Positions 35,576 through 48,000 are shown, numbered from the stretch's first letter. The stretch is 64,000 bases of DNA from Carallia brachiata (GCA_021464245.1 JADCRB010000016.1:2911138-2975137), one strand, 5' to 3'. Program-made: numbers and translations. Notes: generated by a model not told the origin, from the letters alone.

Positions 35576-36389
35576 CAATAACAAATGATAAACTACTGGC
35601 ATTATTTAATTCTACAAAATATTCAATGGAAAATAAATTATTTTGTGGAATATTTTTGAGAAGAGTACCAACACATATGCTGAAATTTAATGTGTCAATT
35701 GATGTCCCAAATAAAATTAAAATTAATAATTTTAAAATAAAACTGATAATTTTTATAATGAAAAAATAACAACTTTTAATTTTAATTTTAAAAATTATCA
35801 TTTTAATTTTAAAATTATCAATTTTAATTTTATTCGAGACATCAATTAAAATATCAAGATTCGACACATTAACATTTTCTCTTTTTGTAAAGTCAATTGT
35901 TTAGTCTTTATCCCTGCAAATGTCCAGGCGGTGCAATGTATTGCTTGTTTTAACTGGATGTTGAGGTATATGGAATTTGAAGAATTGCTTGTAAGTTAGT
36001 GCTTTTTTGTGACATTTACAATTACACTCTTACAATTATTTCAAGCGTTTATATATTAACGAATACTTAATGGATGATGCTGATACAATTATTTCAAGCT
36101 TCTATTTCGAGTCCAAATAGAGTATTTTGAGTTTAAATTTCACCTAAAATTAACTTCATTAATATTTATATGTAAGAAGATCTTTTGAATTACTGCACTT
36201 GAATTTTAGCAATGATTCTGAAAGGCCGATGCTTCTCAGCTAGGTCTTTCATGACAACTGAATCTAGTGGTCGAGCTTCTTGGAGTTGGAACAGCTTACT
36301 GAACGGTTGGGAGCTTCTTCAATTTAGAACCTTGGAATTTCACTCTCGATTCTCTCTCTCTCTCTCGCTTTCTCTCCGTTTGTTGAATC

Positions 36390-36781
36390 ATGACTCAGGA
36401 CGTCGAGATGAAAGAGCTACCGTCGGCCCCCTCCAACTCCGCCGCCACCTCCTCCTCTCCCTCCACCCTCCACCGTATGTACCCCTTCCATTCCTATCTT
36501 GTATGTCTGTCTGTATGTATGTATGTATGTATGTGTATGCGCATTCTTGAATTGATGGTTTTTTGTTTCTTGTGGATCTTTGATTTGTAGATTTGAAGGA
36601 GATTGCTGCGCTGATCGAGACCGGTGCTTATGCACGCGAAGTGAGGCGGATTGTTCGGGCGGTGCGGCTGACGGTGGCTCTCCGGCGAAGGCTGAAGTCT
36701 TCCGTGCTCTCTTCTTTTCTTAACTTCGCCCTCACTCCCGGATCTGAGCCGCACAATCGGCTATCCTCCTATCTTCCCAAG
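36390..36781 (+). pseudogene. RPN3: 26S proteasome regulatory subunit RPN3 (PSMD3), 5' two exons only
   Basis: RPN3 is a lid subunit of the 26S proteasome. Exon 1 is 36390-36474 (MTQDVEMKELPSAPSN...) and exon 2 is 36591-36781 (LKEIAALIETGAYAREVRRI ... NFALTPGSEPHNRLSSYLPK), separated by a 116-bp GT-AG intron. Both exons are open and splice correctly, and a CT-rich leader precedes the ATG. The rest of the gene (a protein of roughly 480 aa) is absent: a LINE begins within the next intron. So it is a truncated 5' copy, about 93 codons. Without the PCI domain it cannot act in the proteasome, though the promoter end may still be transcribed. Confidence 0.9.
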
Positions 36782-36789
36782 GTAAAATT

Positions 36790-38036
36790 TAAGTGGGTTT
36801 TTTCCCCCTTTGCCAAAGGACAAAATACTGATCAGAGACCTCATTCACGGAGGAACTGGGTTGTGGGATATGTCAAAGTGCAAAGCCTTATTTTCCAACA
36901 ATGAAGTTGCAGCTATTAGTAGAATCCGTTGAGCACATGGCCGGCTAAAGACTCCTTGATCTGGCACTATGACACAAAAGGGGAGTACAACATTAGACCA
37001 GGCTATCATCTTTTGGCCAAGGAAAAAGAAACTACAATGCACCCCGGCCAATCTGAAACAGTACCAGGAAAGACTTGGAGATCAGTCTGGCTTCTAAGGT
37101 GTCCCCCCAAGGTTAAGATGTTCCTTTGGAAGGCATTACATAATAGTCTACCAACTCTGGAAAACCTACAGGCTAAGAGAGTCATCAACAGCCCCCAGTG
37201 TTGTTTGTGTGGATATGACCTGGAAACTATCGAGCATGTACTCTTCTTCTGCCCAAATGCCCTTGCCACCTGGAGGACCAGTGATTTAAATTATAACCCA
37301 TATTATATTCTTAACTGACATGGGTCAACGGGATTTGATCAATAAGCTGGCCATTATATGTTGGCAAATATGGAAGTCCAGGAATGAGTTCATATTCGAG
37401 CAAGTATAGTACCCTTGCCGAGGCGTACAATCCACCGAGTACAAATTTTGACTAGTCAGCTTGCATCCTTACATGATAATCAAGACAGAGCTTCATCAAG
37501 AAATGCTGATACCAGATGGGTCCCACTAGACCCAGAAGCTCTTAAAATCAATTGTGATGCAGCTTTTGATGTGTCCACAGGAAAAGCCGGAATTGCCGTC
37601 ATATGCAGAAATTCCAGGGGGAATTTGGTGGATGGTAGAGCAGCTGCAACAACTTCAAGTTCGGTCCTCCAAGCCGAAGCTATGGCTGTAAGAGTGGGTT
37701 TCCAGTTACTCATGTCCCTGGGTAAGCCCATCAGCTCCATAGAAACAGATTCCAAGACTGTCTATCAAGCGCTTCAGCAGAAAAAGGAGCAGTGGCCGCG
37801 GGAAATAGCCCCCATTCTACGGGAACATTAAGCTTGTGCAAAATTAACTCAACTCTTGTATTTTGTTTGTATTCTTAGAACTGCTAATGTGCATGCGGAC
37901 TAGGCTGCAAAGCAGTTCAAAGATAGTCTTCGTCTTTCGGATTGAGTCTGCAACCCACCAGACACATTATTGAAGTTGTTATCGTTGGATCACTATTTAT
38001 GAACATCATTTCTTTTCTCGGTCAAAAAATAAAATA
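36790..38036 (+). mobile_element. 5'-truncated LINE following RPN3 exons
   Basis: Plus-strand L1-type ORF2 C-terminal part. DLIHGGTGLWD-like sequence (36820) leads to a zf-RVT-type region (VWLLRCPPKVKMFLWKAL, with CCLCGYDLETIEHVLFFCP near 37200-37250). An RNase H domain follows (INCDAAFDVSTGKAGIAVIC ... ETDSKTVYQAL, 37545-37780). Stops and frameshifts interrupt it (for example near 36930 and 37318). It ends near 38036, where P450 flank sequence begins. The family differs from the LINE in P450-D. I found no clear target duplication. Confidence 0.8.
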
Positions 38037-38496
38037 GAATGGGAATATGTGATGACTTGAGACTGGAACAGAAAAATGTAGAGCTTCAGAGTCAACGATT
38101 GTTTTCTCGTAAGTCGGAAGCCAAATAGCAGAACCGATAATTGCTGTTAAGTGTTGAAAGATGGAGAGGGGATGAGGTGACGTGGCAACGTGAGTATTGT
38201 GTGGGTTTCACATTTTTTTTGTTAAAGAAAAAAGTTTATGATTTATATATAATTATGAGATAAGTGTGTAAGAAGCTGATAAAATGTGGTTATAGTTATT
38301 GAAAAGTTATTACTTATTTATATTGTAATTAAAAAAGTTTGCATATACATACCACATATTTATGTGTATACGATAAAATTATTCAAGAAGAAAGAAAAAG
38401 GTGCATATTTTACACGAAACTCACGCTCGTCACATCAACGTATTATCCGACCAATTCCATTTCTTATACAATTGTAGCTGGATACTTGCATAAACG

Positions 38497-38730
38497 ATTA
38501 CGAAAGAGTTATGTTTTCAAAAAAAAAAAAAAAAATTTGTCTGAAAAACTACTCGAATGTAACTGATTAAATTCAATGTGTAACTAGTTAAATTCAGTGT
38601 GTAAAGAAATAATAGTAATTTTTTTCTTTTTTTTTTAATAATACTTACAACTAAAACAGTTGTAAAATGAATCCAACTAATTGCATTCGGACTTTTTTTT
38701 TTTTTTTTGTTTTGGGAAACGTAACAGCAC
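38497..38730. mobile_element. Small MITE-like insertion in P450-C 3' flank
   Basis: About 230 bp absent from the equivalent place in units A and B separates the flank from the P450-C stop region. Its ends are loosely inverted: GAGTTATGTTTTC with an A run at the left, and the reverse complement of gggaaacgtaacagcactc at the right. Boundaries and target duplication are uncertain. Confidence 0.4.
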
Positions 38731-38738
38731 TCGAAGGA

Positions 38739-39314
38739 TTAATGGTACGGAACAGGAACAATCTGCATATTTATCTTTCTTCTGGCTGTAATACCAACAT
38801 CATCAGTCATGTCCAAATCCTCTGCTTTTATTCCACTGGGAAGTCTCCAATCAAAATGATACAGCAACTGAGCAAGTATTGTCTCCACAGTTGCCATACC
38901 AAACGATATGCCGGGACATATCCTTCTTCCAGCACCAAATGGTATATACTCAAAATTGGTCCCTTTAAAATCAACTAAGCCATCTGAGAATCTCTCAGGA
39001 CAAAATTTCTCTGGTTTAATCCAATAATTGGGATCTCTTCCAATTGCCCATGTCATAGCCTTTGATTTTGCATCCCTCTCTGCACTGTCTCGGAACTAGT
39101 AATGGAGCAGGAGGGTGCAATCTCATAGTTTCTTTAACAACTAACTTCAGATATTCAACGCATCGAAACCAGCCCCTGTCCCAACCTCTCTGCTCGAACC
39201 GAAGACTTCTCTTATCTCTGCTTGTGCCTTTTCCATAGCTCTTGGATTTTTCAACAATTCTGTCATGGTCCATTCAACAATCGTAGCTCATGTCTCACTG
39301 CCACCGACAAATAT
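38739..39314 (-). pseudogene. P450-C: CYP71D-like exon-2 remnant
   Basis: This is the second exon of a P450 very similar to P450-A and B, stop at 38739. [18 protein letters not shown] and ETMR are intact. A 32-bp deletion near 39051 (bases present in A and B between the NAWxIGRD region and GYDIP) shifts the frame, and further small changes follow near 39150-39190. The acceptor side of the intron is at 39315. Exon 1 is absent except for a shard near 39705-39735; the break is occupied by inverted repeats (39647-39987). Not functional. Confidence 0.9.
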
Positions 39315-39646
39315 GTCCTGAAACAAGATTGTGAGCTTAAAGTAGACAGATAGATTGCAAGGAAAATGTTGGAAACGAGGGAGACCTAACTTGGTGAGCA
39401 ACAACATCAGAGAATTGGATCAGCCAACTTTTCAATGGACTTTTGACACCATATCTCAAGGTTTGAGCAACCTTAAGATGTTAAGTTATAGGTCTTTTCC
39501 TCACTTTCTTTTAATTAATTGTAGGACATTAGCCTCAACTTTCATAACGTGACTTCAACATAAAATTAAGTAATGTGATATGTGTTAAATGGCTAAGATT
39601 TAAGATTTCTATTTAGAAGGTATTTTAATATTAGAAACAGTGTAAT

Positions 39647-39771
39647 GGATTTATGCGAGCAAGCCGCCTAATAGAAAAATATATATATGTGGCAACATGC
39701 ATGCATACCAACCCAGATAACTGCTGCGATGTTGTTTATTTTTCTATTAGGCGGCTTGCTCGCATAAATCC
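39647..39771. repeat. Perfect inverted repeat 1 at P450-C break
   Basis: 35-nt arms 39647-39681 and 39737-39771 are exact reverse complements around a 55-nt loop. The loop contains a shard of the P450 exon 1 / intron boundary (cccagataactgctgcgatg). Confidence 0.95.
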
Positions 39772-39987
39772 CTTCTGTTTCCAACGCCAGTACGCCCACC
39801 ATCATTTCTTTCCTTTTTCTTTATATATGTGGCAACATGCATGCACACCACCCAGATAACTTCTTCCAAGTTAATAGGCAAATAAATTTTAAAAGTTATA
39901 ATTTGGTCCCGACAATGGTAAGACGTGTCATACATCGATAGTTGAAATTCTGTGATGGTGGGCGTACTGGCGTTGGAAACAGAAGGG
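39770..39987. repeat. Perfect inverted repeat 2 at P450-C break
   Basis: 35-nt arms 39770-39804 and 39953-39987 are exact reverse complements; the first arm begins where repeat 1 ends. Between them lies a second, imperfect copy of the loop of repeat 1 (gtggcaacatgcatgca, 39829-39845). Confidence 0.95.
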
Positions 39988-39989
39988 GT

Positions 39990-40808
39990 TTTCTTTTGTT
40001 TTTTGTTTTTTTTTTTTTTTTTGTCATTAAAAGCAAAGAAAAATGAGAATATATTACGCTAGATTGGCTGAACGTAGATTCTCGATGGCTAACTTCAGTT
40101 GCTCATAACCTCATAATCAAAGTGGAATTTTTTCCCCCATTAAGTATCTTGGCCTTCCTCTCAGTGCCAATCCGTAGAAAAAATCCACCTAAGAATAGTG
40201 GCAAACTCAAAAATTAGAGTGAAGGGAGGCAAGATATTAAAATATTATTTTTTTAACTTTTTTATTGTAAACAGAAATATAAATAATAAATAATATTATT
40301 TTAATATATGGGATAACTTTTCAATTAAAAAAAATAAGAGAGTGGACGTAAAATATAAAATATAAAATTTTATGAGAATAAAATATAAATTTTAGTAGAG
40401 TAATAATATAAATTTTAATTTTTCATAACACTTTTTCCAATAAAAGAAATTGAGTAGAGACAAAACATAAATTAGAAGAGCGTAACATGCTAAAACTCAA
40501 GTCGGGATGACAATACTCTTCGCCTCCCACATAAACTAAAGTTATAAGAATAGAACCTGTCATTGAATCGCATTGCTATGTATAGTTATGACCTATTGGG
40601 GATGTAAAATATAATTTATCATGTTCCGAAAACTAAGAATTTCAATTATGTTAGAATTTTTTTTATCACCTTCTTAAATCGAGTCCAAATAAAGTACTTT
40701 AAGTTTAAATTTCTCATAACATTAACTTCATTAATATTTACATAACAAAAGATGTTCTCAATTACTGCACTTGAATTTTAGCAATTTTATTTTATAATTT
40801 TTAGAAAT
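39990..40808. other. Junction and 3' flank of unit B
   Basis: The start corresponds to sequence that in unit A lies upstream of the P450 gene (about 6290-6360). It is followed by a small LINE shard (40136-40174), then the P450-B 3' flank from about 40262. No gene. Confidence 0.5.
40136..40174 (+). mobile_element. LINE reverse-transcriptase shard
   Basis: 13 codons read PIKYLGLPLSANP, a highly conserved stretch of plant L1 ORF2. Sequence on both sides is not readable. It is a tiny fossil at the junction between P450-C remains and unit B. Confidence 0.6.
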
Positions 40809-41309
40809 GGGATAAGGATTTTTTTAGTCCTAAACCTTTAGATTTTTTTACGTTTGAGTCCTAAACCTTTTTGACATTTCATTTGAGTCCTAAACTTTTT
40901 GATTTTCTACCAAATTAGTCCCTCTGTTTAACAAAAGTGATGAATCTATTAAAAAATAATTTTAACTTTAAAAAAAATTATTTAAAAAAGATTAAATATA
41001 TGAATTGAATGTCTTTTTTATAAAAAAATATACATGTTGCATATTTAATTCGTATATTTGTTGATTAAAAAAATATTTAATATGCATATTTTGTTGATGA
41101 AAAAAAATATTTAACTCATGTATTTAAGCTTTTTTAAATGATTTTTATTAAATTAAACTCACTTATTAATAGATTGACTACTTTTCGTAATTTAAAGGAC
41201 TGATATAGTAAACAATTAAAAGATTTAGAACTCAAATGAAATGTTAAAAAGGTTTAGGACTCAAACGTAAAAAAATCTAAAGGTTTAGGACTTTAAAAAT
41301 ATTTATCCC
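40809..41309. mobile_element. 501-bp MITE with long inverted repeats
   Basis: Terminal inverted repeats of roughly 100 bp run inward from GGGATAAGG and from the mirror ...TTATCCC. Both arms contain CCTAAACCTTTAGATTTTTT and GAGTCCTAAACC in opposite orientation. Unit A has the empty site near 2830. Flanking tttagaaat and ttttaaaat suggest a diverged 9-bp target duplication, as for Mutator-like MITEs. No coding sequence. Confidence 0.85.
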
Positions 41310-42001
41310 TTTTAAAATAATGTATAGGAAGTGTAATTATTCATAAACAAAAGGTGCTTGATATAATTTCCTTCAAATACAATAGAGAAGATAGACAAAC
41401 AGCTCGAAAATCAACTAGGCATGAAAACATCCGTCACTAGAGATGATTTTTTTTTCCCTTTTTGTTTTTTTTTTTTATTTGGGAGCATTAACACATTAAT
41501 ATAAATGCACCAACTACGTGTTTCCTAGAACGGGAATATATGATGACTTGAGACTGGAACAGAAAAAAGTAGAGCTTCACATCAATGATTGTTTTCTCGT
41601 AAGTCGGAGGCCAACTGGCAGAACCGGTAATTGCTGTTGTGGGTTGAAAGATGGGCGAGGAGATGGGGTGACGTGGCAGTGTGGGTATTGTGTTGGTCTC
41701 CCATTATTTTGTTTAAAAAAAAACATGCTTATGATTTGTATAAAACTATAAGATAACTATGAAAGAGAATGATAAAATGCGATTACAGTTATTAAAAAGT
41801 TATTACTTATTTATATGGTAATTAAAAAGGCCTGTATATACATTCTACATACTCCTACGTATACCATAAAATTATTCAAAAAAAAAAAGAAACGAAAAGA
41901 AAACTGTGTAGATCCTACACGAAACTCACGCTCACCACATCAGCGTATCCTCTGCCCATTTCATTTCTTATGATGCTGTAGCTGGATCCTTACATAAAGG
42001 A
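41310..42001. other. 3' flank of P450-B
   Basis: AT-rich, alignable to 2840-3491 and partly to 38040-38480. No gene; it probably includes the P450-B 3' UTR. Confidence 0.5.
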
Positions 42002-43944
42002 CTAATGGTATGGATTAGGAATAATCTGCAGATTTATCTTTCTTCTAGCTGAAATACCAGTATCCTCAGTCATGTCCAAATCCTTTTCTTTCATTTCATT
42101 GGGAAGTTTCCAGTCAAAATGGTACAGCAACTGAGCAAGTATTGTCTCCACAGTTGCCATACCAAACGATATGCCGGGACATATCCTTCTTCCAGCTCCA
42201 AATGGTATAAACTCAAAATTGGTCCCTTTAAAATCAACTGAGCCATCTGAGAATCTCTCAGGGCAGAATTTCTCTGGTTCAACCCAATAATTGGGATCTC
42301 TTCCAATTACCCATGCATTCACAATAACCTTGGATTTGATGGGTATATCATAGCCGTTGATTTTGCATTCCTCTCTGCACAGTCTCGGAACTAGTAATGG
42401 ACCAGGAGGGTGCAATCTCAATGTTTCTTTAACAACTAACTTCAGGTACTTCAAGGCATCAAGACCTCCTCCAGTGCCAAGTTCTCTTTTCCAACCAAAG
42501 ACTTCTCTTATCTCTGCTTGTGCCTTTTCCATAGCTCTTGGATTTTTCAACAATTCCGCCATGGTCCATTCAACAGTCGTAGCTGATGTCTCACTGCCAG
42601 CGACAAACATGTCCTGAAAAAAGATTGTGAGCTTAAATTAGACAGATAGATGATAAGGAAAGTGTTGGAAATGAGGGAGACCTAACTTGGAGAGTTAATG
42701 GGCTTTTGACGCCACGTCTCAAGGTTTGAGCAGCCTTAAGACATTAAATTATAAATCTTTTCTTTATTTATATATTGCTTTGCTTTTCATTATCTTTTAA
42801 TTAATTGTAGGACATTAGCTTTAACTTTGACACTGTGACATCAATATAAAGTTAAGTGATGTGCTATGTGTTAAGTGGTTGAGATTTAACAATTTTATTT
42901 TAAAGGTCTAAGTTTTAAAATTAGAAAGAGCGTATGAGATTTATAAAAATAAACTTTCTAATAAAATAAATAAATAAATATGGCAATACGTATACCCACA
43001 AAGATAACTGCTTTGATGTTGTTATTTGTCAACGGAAATTCAAGATTTCCATGATCCTGTAGATTCAAAAGAACATGAACAAGATCCAGAACTTCTCCAC
43101 TTTCGCCACCCGTTGCTTCTGAAGTCACCACCTTCCCTGCTCTATGCTCACTGATTATGTTTTCAAGTATCGCGTCCGTTCTCCTAAAGATTCCCTCAAC
43201 TCTTGATTTTAATGAAGTGATCGCATGAAGAAACTTTAAGGAAGGGAAAAGGTCAGCAACATCAAAACCTGAAAACAACTTAAGTAATTCCTCAAAATCT
43301 GCTACGAACACTTCTGCACCTTTACACTCCTTACCAAATGCAGCTCTTGAAATGACAATGTTTGAGAGGGATAATACCATTTTGCTAAGGTTGACAGGAA
43401 ATCCCGCACTAGCAGAAATGGATTTGATGAGATTGGACGTCTCTTCTTCCCTGATCGATTGGAAGGATTGCACGCGTTTCGCGCTAAGAAGCTCCAACAC
43501 ACAGATTTTTCTCATCTGTCTCCAGTAGTCTCCGTAAGGAGCAAATCCAATGTCTGAATAATTATAAGTGACAACGCTTGGAGCGAGAAGGGAGGGCCTA
43601 TCAGCGAAGTTAATGTCATGTGTCTTGAAGACCTCTTTGGCGGTTTCTGCTGAAGAAATAACAACTGTGGAGAGCTCTCCCAGCTGAAGGTGCATGATGG
43701 GTCCATACTTCTTTGCCAAGTTTGCAAGTGCATGGTGTGGTGTTTTATATCCAAACAGGTTGTGAATGTTTCCTATGAGAGGTAGCTTCCGTGGTCCTGG
43801 GGGTAAATTTAAAGGCTTTTTTCTGCCTCCTGATGTCCTCCATAGTCTCATCAACGTTTTGGAGGTAGAGGAGGTAATCAAGATGAGGATTGGGGGAAGT
43901 AGTAGGCAGAAGAAGAAGAAGGAGAAGAGGAATGATGGATCCAT
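42002..43944 (-). CDS. P450-B: intact CYP71D-like cytochrome P450 (518 aa)
   Basis: The one apparently functional host gene. Exon 1 is 43944-43000 (315 codons), the phase-0 GT-AG intron is 42999-42614, and exon 2 is 42613-42002 (203 codons plus stop). Residues 1-30 form a hydrophobic ER anchor; the hinge PPGP is at 48-51, followed by KLPLIGN. Helix-C WRQMRK is present, AGSETS lies at 320-325 (oxygen-activation groove), ExxR at E378-R381, PERF at 433-436, and the haem loop [10 protein letters not shown] at 453-462 with ligand Cys460. The single intron position is typical of A-type P450s. CYP71D relatives often hydroxylate mono- and sesquiterpenes, and the neighbouring synthase relic fits that, but the substrate is inferred only. 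The start was chosen from the anchor, the conserved leader and agreement with P450-A. Confidence 0.95.
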
Positions 43945-44005
43945 GGCTATGACTGTTAGTTTATTGCTTGCTGGCTTGCAGGTTCCGGAGGAATACTTTG
44001 CTCGC

Positions 44006-44013
44006 TTTAAATA
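44006..44013 (-). promoter_or_regulatory. TATA-box-like element of P450-B
   Basis: The minus strand reads TATTTAAA, 62 bases upstream of the ATG (43944), the same spacing as in P450-A. The leader between them is nearly the same in both copies. Confidence 0.55.
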
Positions 44014-44401
44014 AGCAGGAGATAGAAGGTGGGGTACGGGTGGCCTGGAGGGCCATATTCGTTGGTTTTTTTTTTTTTATTTAGTATATATGCTTAAAAT
44101 TGTATTCCCCATAAATTTTTGAGTGCGGATTCGCATCCACCATGCAGTTCACTTCAACGGAGCAATAAAATGCACCACTCATTAACAAAATAAAATTACA
44201 TTAATAAAATATAAAATAAAAAATTTAAAATTTAAAATCACATAGATATTATTCTATAAATTGAAATATAAATCTTACGTGATATGCGTTTAATTAAAAA
44301 AATATATCTTTCACAAATTGAGTTGCAAACCCTCTTTTAGGTTTTTTTAAATATTAAAACTGTAATTTTAGAAAATTTCAAGTCAAATTTCATCTTTCAC
44401 G

Positions 44402-45081
44402 ACTACATCAATGTGATCCAAGTGCAAAAGAAGAGTATCAACCAAGTTGAGAAACTTTGGGCCAATAAGAATTATTTGGACCTAGTGTATACAAGATTGT
44501 GTGAACTAATTTGAATTATTTAGTTTAGAGTTTTAATTGTTATTTTGAGCCAAACAATATTTTACTTAAGCCTAATTCGTTTGTAAGTAGGAATTAGTTT
44601 TAATTTTTATTTCAAGTTGAATTAGATTTTTCTTATGGAGGAAGAATCTTAATTTTTTAGTCTTAGTACGTTTTCTAATTTTAATAGATTTAAAACTTTA
44701 ATTATTTGGGTTTGCCTAAAAATAGCCATGTAAAACTTTCTTATTTTCAGCTTTTGCTGATTAAGATTTGAAAACATTCGTTCTTTAGAGTTTCAGAACT
44801 CTTTTATCGAAATTATCAAGAATATCTCCTTATGGTATTCAACCTAAACTTATCACTCTCATTCTTCATTTTTTAGGGTGTAGCGTCTACAAAACTTTCT
44901 TATACCTTTGGTTCTCGTCTCTTTATAGACATTGGGTTAAGATCCTTTCAAACATTACATGACTTTTCTTAAGTTGTGATTTCAATCTCGTTCGTGAGTC
45001 TTTCGGTGTATCCATGAAATTCTCGTCTTTTTATAAGCATTAAATCTTCCAGTACTATCCACTGAGTTTGCATTAGTTGGA
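44402..45081. other. 0.68-kb segment present in unit B only
   Basis: Unit A joins catctttcacg to tcaaaacaactt almost directly (near 5830), whereas unit B has about 680 bp between them. At its left end about 30 codons on the plus strand look coding (KLWANKNYLDLVYTRLCE). The rest is T-rich, like a plant LTR or intron. I cannot tell whether it is an insertion in B or a deletion in A. Confidence 0.5.
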
Positions 45082-48000
45082 TCAAAACAACTTAATATTT
45101 GGCCTAATTAATGCAGGAACCAAGACGATATTGTTAAGGTCATATTTATGGAAAGAGATTCTCTATTGGTCACGACATTGGTAAATCACCATTTGATGTG
45201 ATAATTTGATGGTAACTTACTATGCTTTTGTTTATATTTGTTCAAGTTTGAGTCTCCCTATCAAAGCCTGCTCTTAAAGTTTATGGGAATTTGTGATGTA
45301 ATTCGATAGTGAGTTCAAGACTTGTTCACATTGAGACCAAGTGTAGGGAAGACTGATGCGGATCCAATAATGCTTAGGTCGAGGTCCTCCTTATTGGTGA
45401 GGTTGAATAAGGACGTTAATAAATAACTCTCAGTTTCAATCCACATATCTGTTAAAAAAAAAAAAAAATTGTTAGTAGTTTCATATATTGATAGTTGAAA
45501 TTCTTCGATGATGGGCGTACTTGGCACTGAAAAATGGAAGTTTTTTCTTTTTCATGAAAAAAAATAAAGGAAAACAAGGGTTATATCCATAGTTTTGCTA
45601 TAGACTATAGAGAATAATACTTATCAAAGGCTGAATTCTAAACTTACGTTTAACTTCATTGACCGTCTTGTCTGAGACATTAAAACTAAGAATGACCTCT
45701 TTATCATTAGATTAAGTGGTTGGAAAAATGAAAATAAGAAAAAAGAAGAGTAGTTAAGAAACTCACGTTTTATGGCCAACTACGGGGTGGCGGGGGGCTT
45801 GACTGATTGGGATTTGGGGCCTAAAACTAGCAAATTCAAGACAGATAGAGATATTCAAAAAAGTTGTCTGATCATAAGGTGTGCTTTACTAATTCAATAT
45901 TACAAAGAGCAAAATTGCAAGACTACATTTAAGTTGTAATTTTATTTAACAGTATTTGATAGTTTTTTTTTATTTATAATTCAACTATTCAATAACTCAT
46001 ATATCTTTGTTGTTAATGTGAAACCACTCTTGTAAAGCCAAAATGTTAATAAAATAATAAAGAGTAGAAGAAGAAGAGTAAAGACATCCTAAAAATTTTC
46101 AGAGTTAAAATAGAGATGTTAGACTCTTTGCTCTCATATGATGTGTTTTTATTTTTTTCTTTCAAATCTCTGTTTTTTTTTTTTTAAAAGAATAATTTTG
46201 AAAAAAAAAATAGTTTTGGTCCTAATTAATACATATCCATTGGATTTAACAAAAACAAAGTCACCAACGCCAGAAAGTTTAGCAGCCAGATCAAAACAGC
46301 CACAAAGATCAGGGAGACTAGCTGATAATTTAAGTCTTCAATTCCTTTATATACATATTAAAAATAAGACCCATTTCAATATCCATTTAGAATTTAACTT
46401 GTTTCAAAACTCTTTGGAAATCAAAACGGCAATATCTAAAAGTTTTTTTTTTTTTTTTCAAATCAACAGCAGATGCTTTTCATGAGAGGGATCTGTTATT
46501 GATACATATTGTTGATATTGCAAAAGAAAAAAATTACACAGTAAAGTGAAATGGTAGCAATTAAAAACGTGATTAATCAAATGTCACATGGTCCCATAAT
46601 TAAGGTCTGAGAATCAATGGAAAGAAAAGTTTGTGGTGGAACTATTTTGTCGTCGCTATTGAAAATTTTCACAAATAGAGCCAATGTTGAATAACCAATG
46701 GTGATTTGCAATTGGATGGAACCGTGGTTAAGGAAATAGTCATTGGTAATAATGCAAAATTAGTCCATTACAACTAAATCTTTTTCAAAAACTTTCCTTA
46801 ATTAAAGAATAATTGTGAAAAATAGAAAGTTTCTTGGTAAAAAATAATGCATATCCATCGGAATAAGAAAAACTAATTGCGAAATGATCAATTGAAACTT
46901 AAAATATAAGTACAAGAGAGTAACATGACATAATATATTAATACTTTCACAATTGATTGATTTTGTTGTTAAATACTTTCCGTTTCTATATCAAATTTTA
47001 ATTAAGCACTAAATGCTAAATTAAATAAGCAGATTGAATTTTGTTACAAATCAGAAATTGAATTTTAATTTTCACTCTTTCCTCAATTTAAAAGAGGATC
47101 TATGGTCATTAATTATTAGTTAAATAAGGAGTCACAGATAAAGAGACTCATGATATTCTACAGTCAATTGTTGATTTATCGTGGATTGTGACCTAACGAT
47201 AGTTTCAATGTATTACGTATGGAAGCAAGTAATGGCCACATGATCTGCATCTTTCTAGTGAACTAGAAAATCGCACGATTGATTACAATGACTGTTTTAC
47301 AGAGACGCCTCAATTATGGGACGAGTATTCTCCGTTGGAACTTTGGATGACCATTGTCAGTGTTTACTTTTCTTTACTGTTTAAAGCCTTTGGTGGTGGG
47401 CGCATTGACGTTGATTTCAAAGACCTTTCTATATAGATGCCTCAATTATGGGACGAGGATTCTCCGTTGGTTTGCATGACCATTGTTAATGTTTACTTTT
47501 CTTTATTGTTTGAAATCTTCAGTAGCGAGCACATTGATGTTGAAAAAATAAATACTTATATGCAAATAAATGCTGAACTATCTGTGTTCTCATAACACAA
47601 TTTTTGAAAAGTAATAATTTGGTTAATTAAAATTATTTTCATAAAAAATTCCACTACAGAAACCAATGAATTCCGTTAACTTACACCTATGCAGGTGAAA
47701 AAATTGACAACATAATGTGCTAACAGGATATTTATTGTGAAATTTAAAATTAAAATTAAATAAAAAAAATCAATTTTTTATTAAAATTCTATTCTCCCTC
47801 TTCACCCTTTACTTCGTCTGTCATATTTTTTTTAATAAATTTTTTTTTAAAGAACAATTGTGAAAAATAGAAAGTTTTTGATAAAAAAAAATGATACATA
47901 TCCATCGGACTTAGCAAAACAAATTGCGAAATGCTCACTTTTTTTTTTTTTTTTGCTCTTGTGAGTTAAAGAGAAAATTAAGTTAAACTGGCGCGTAACA

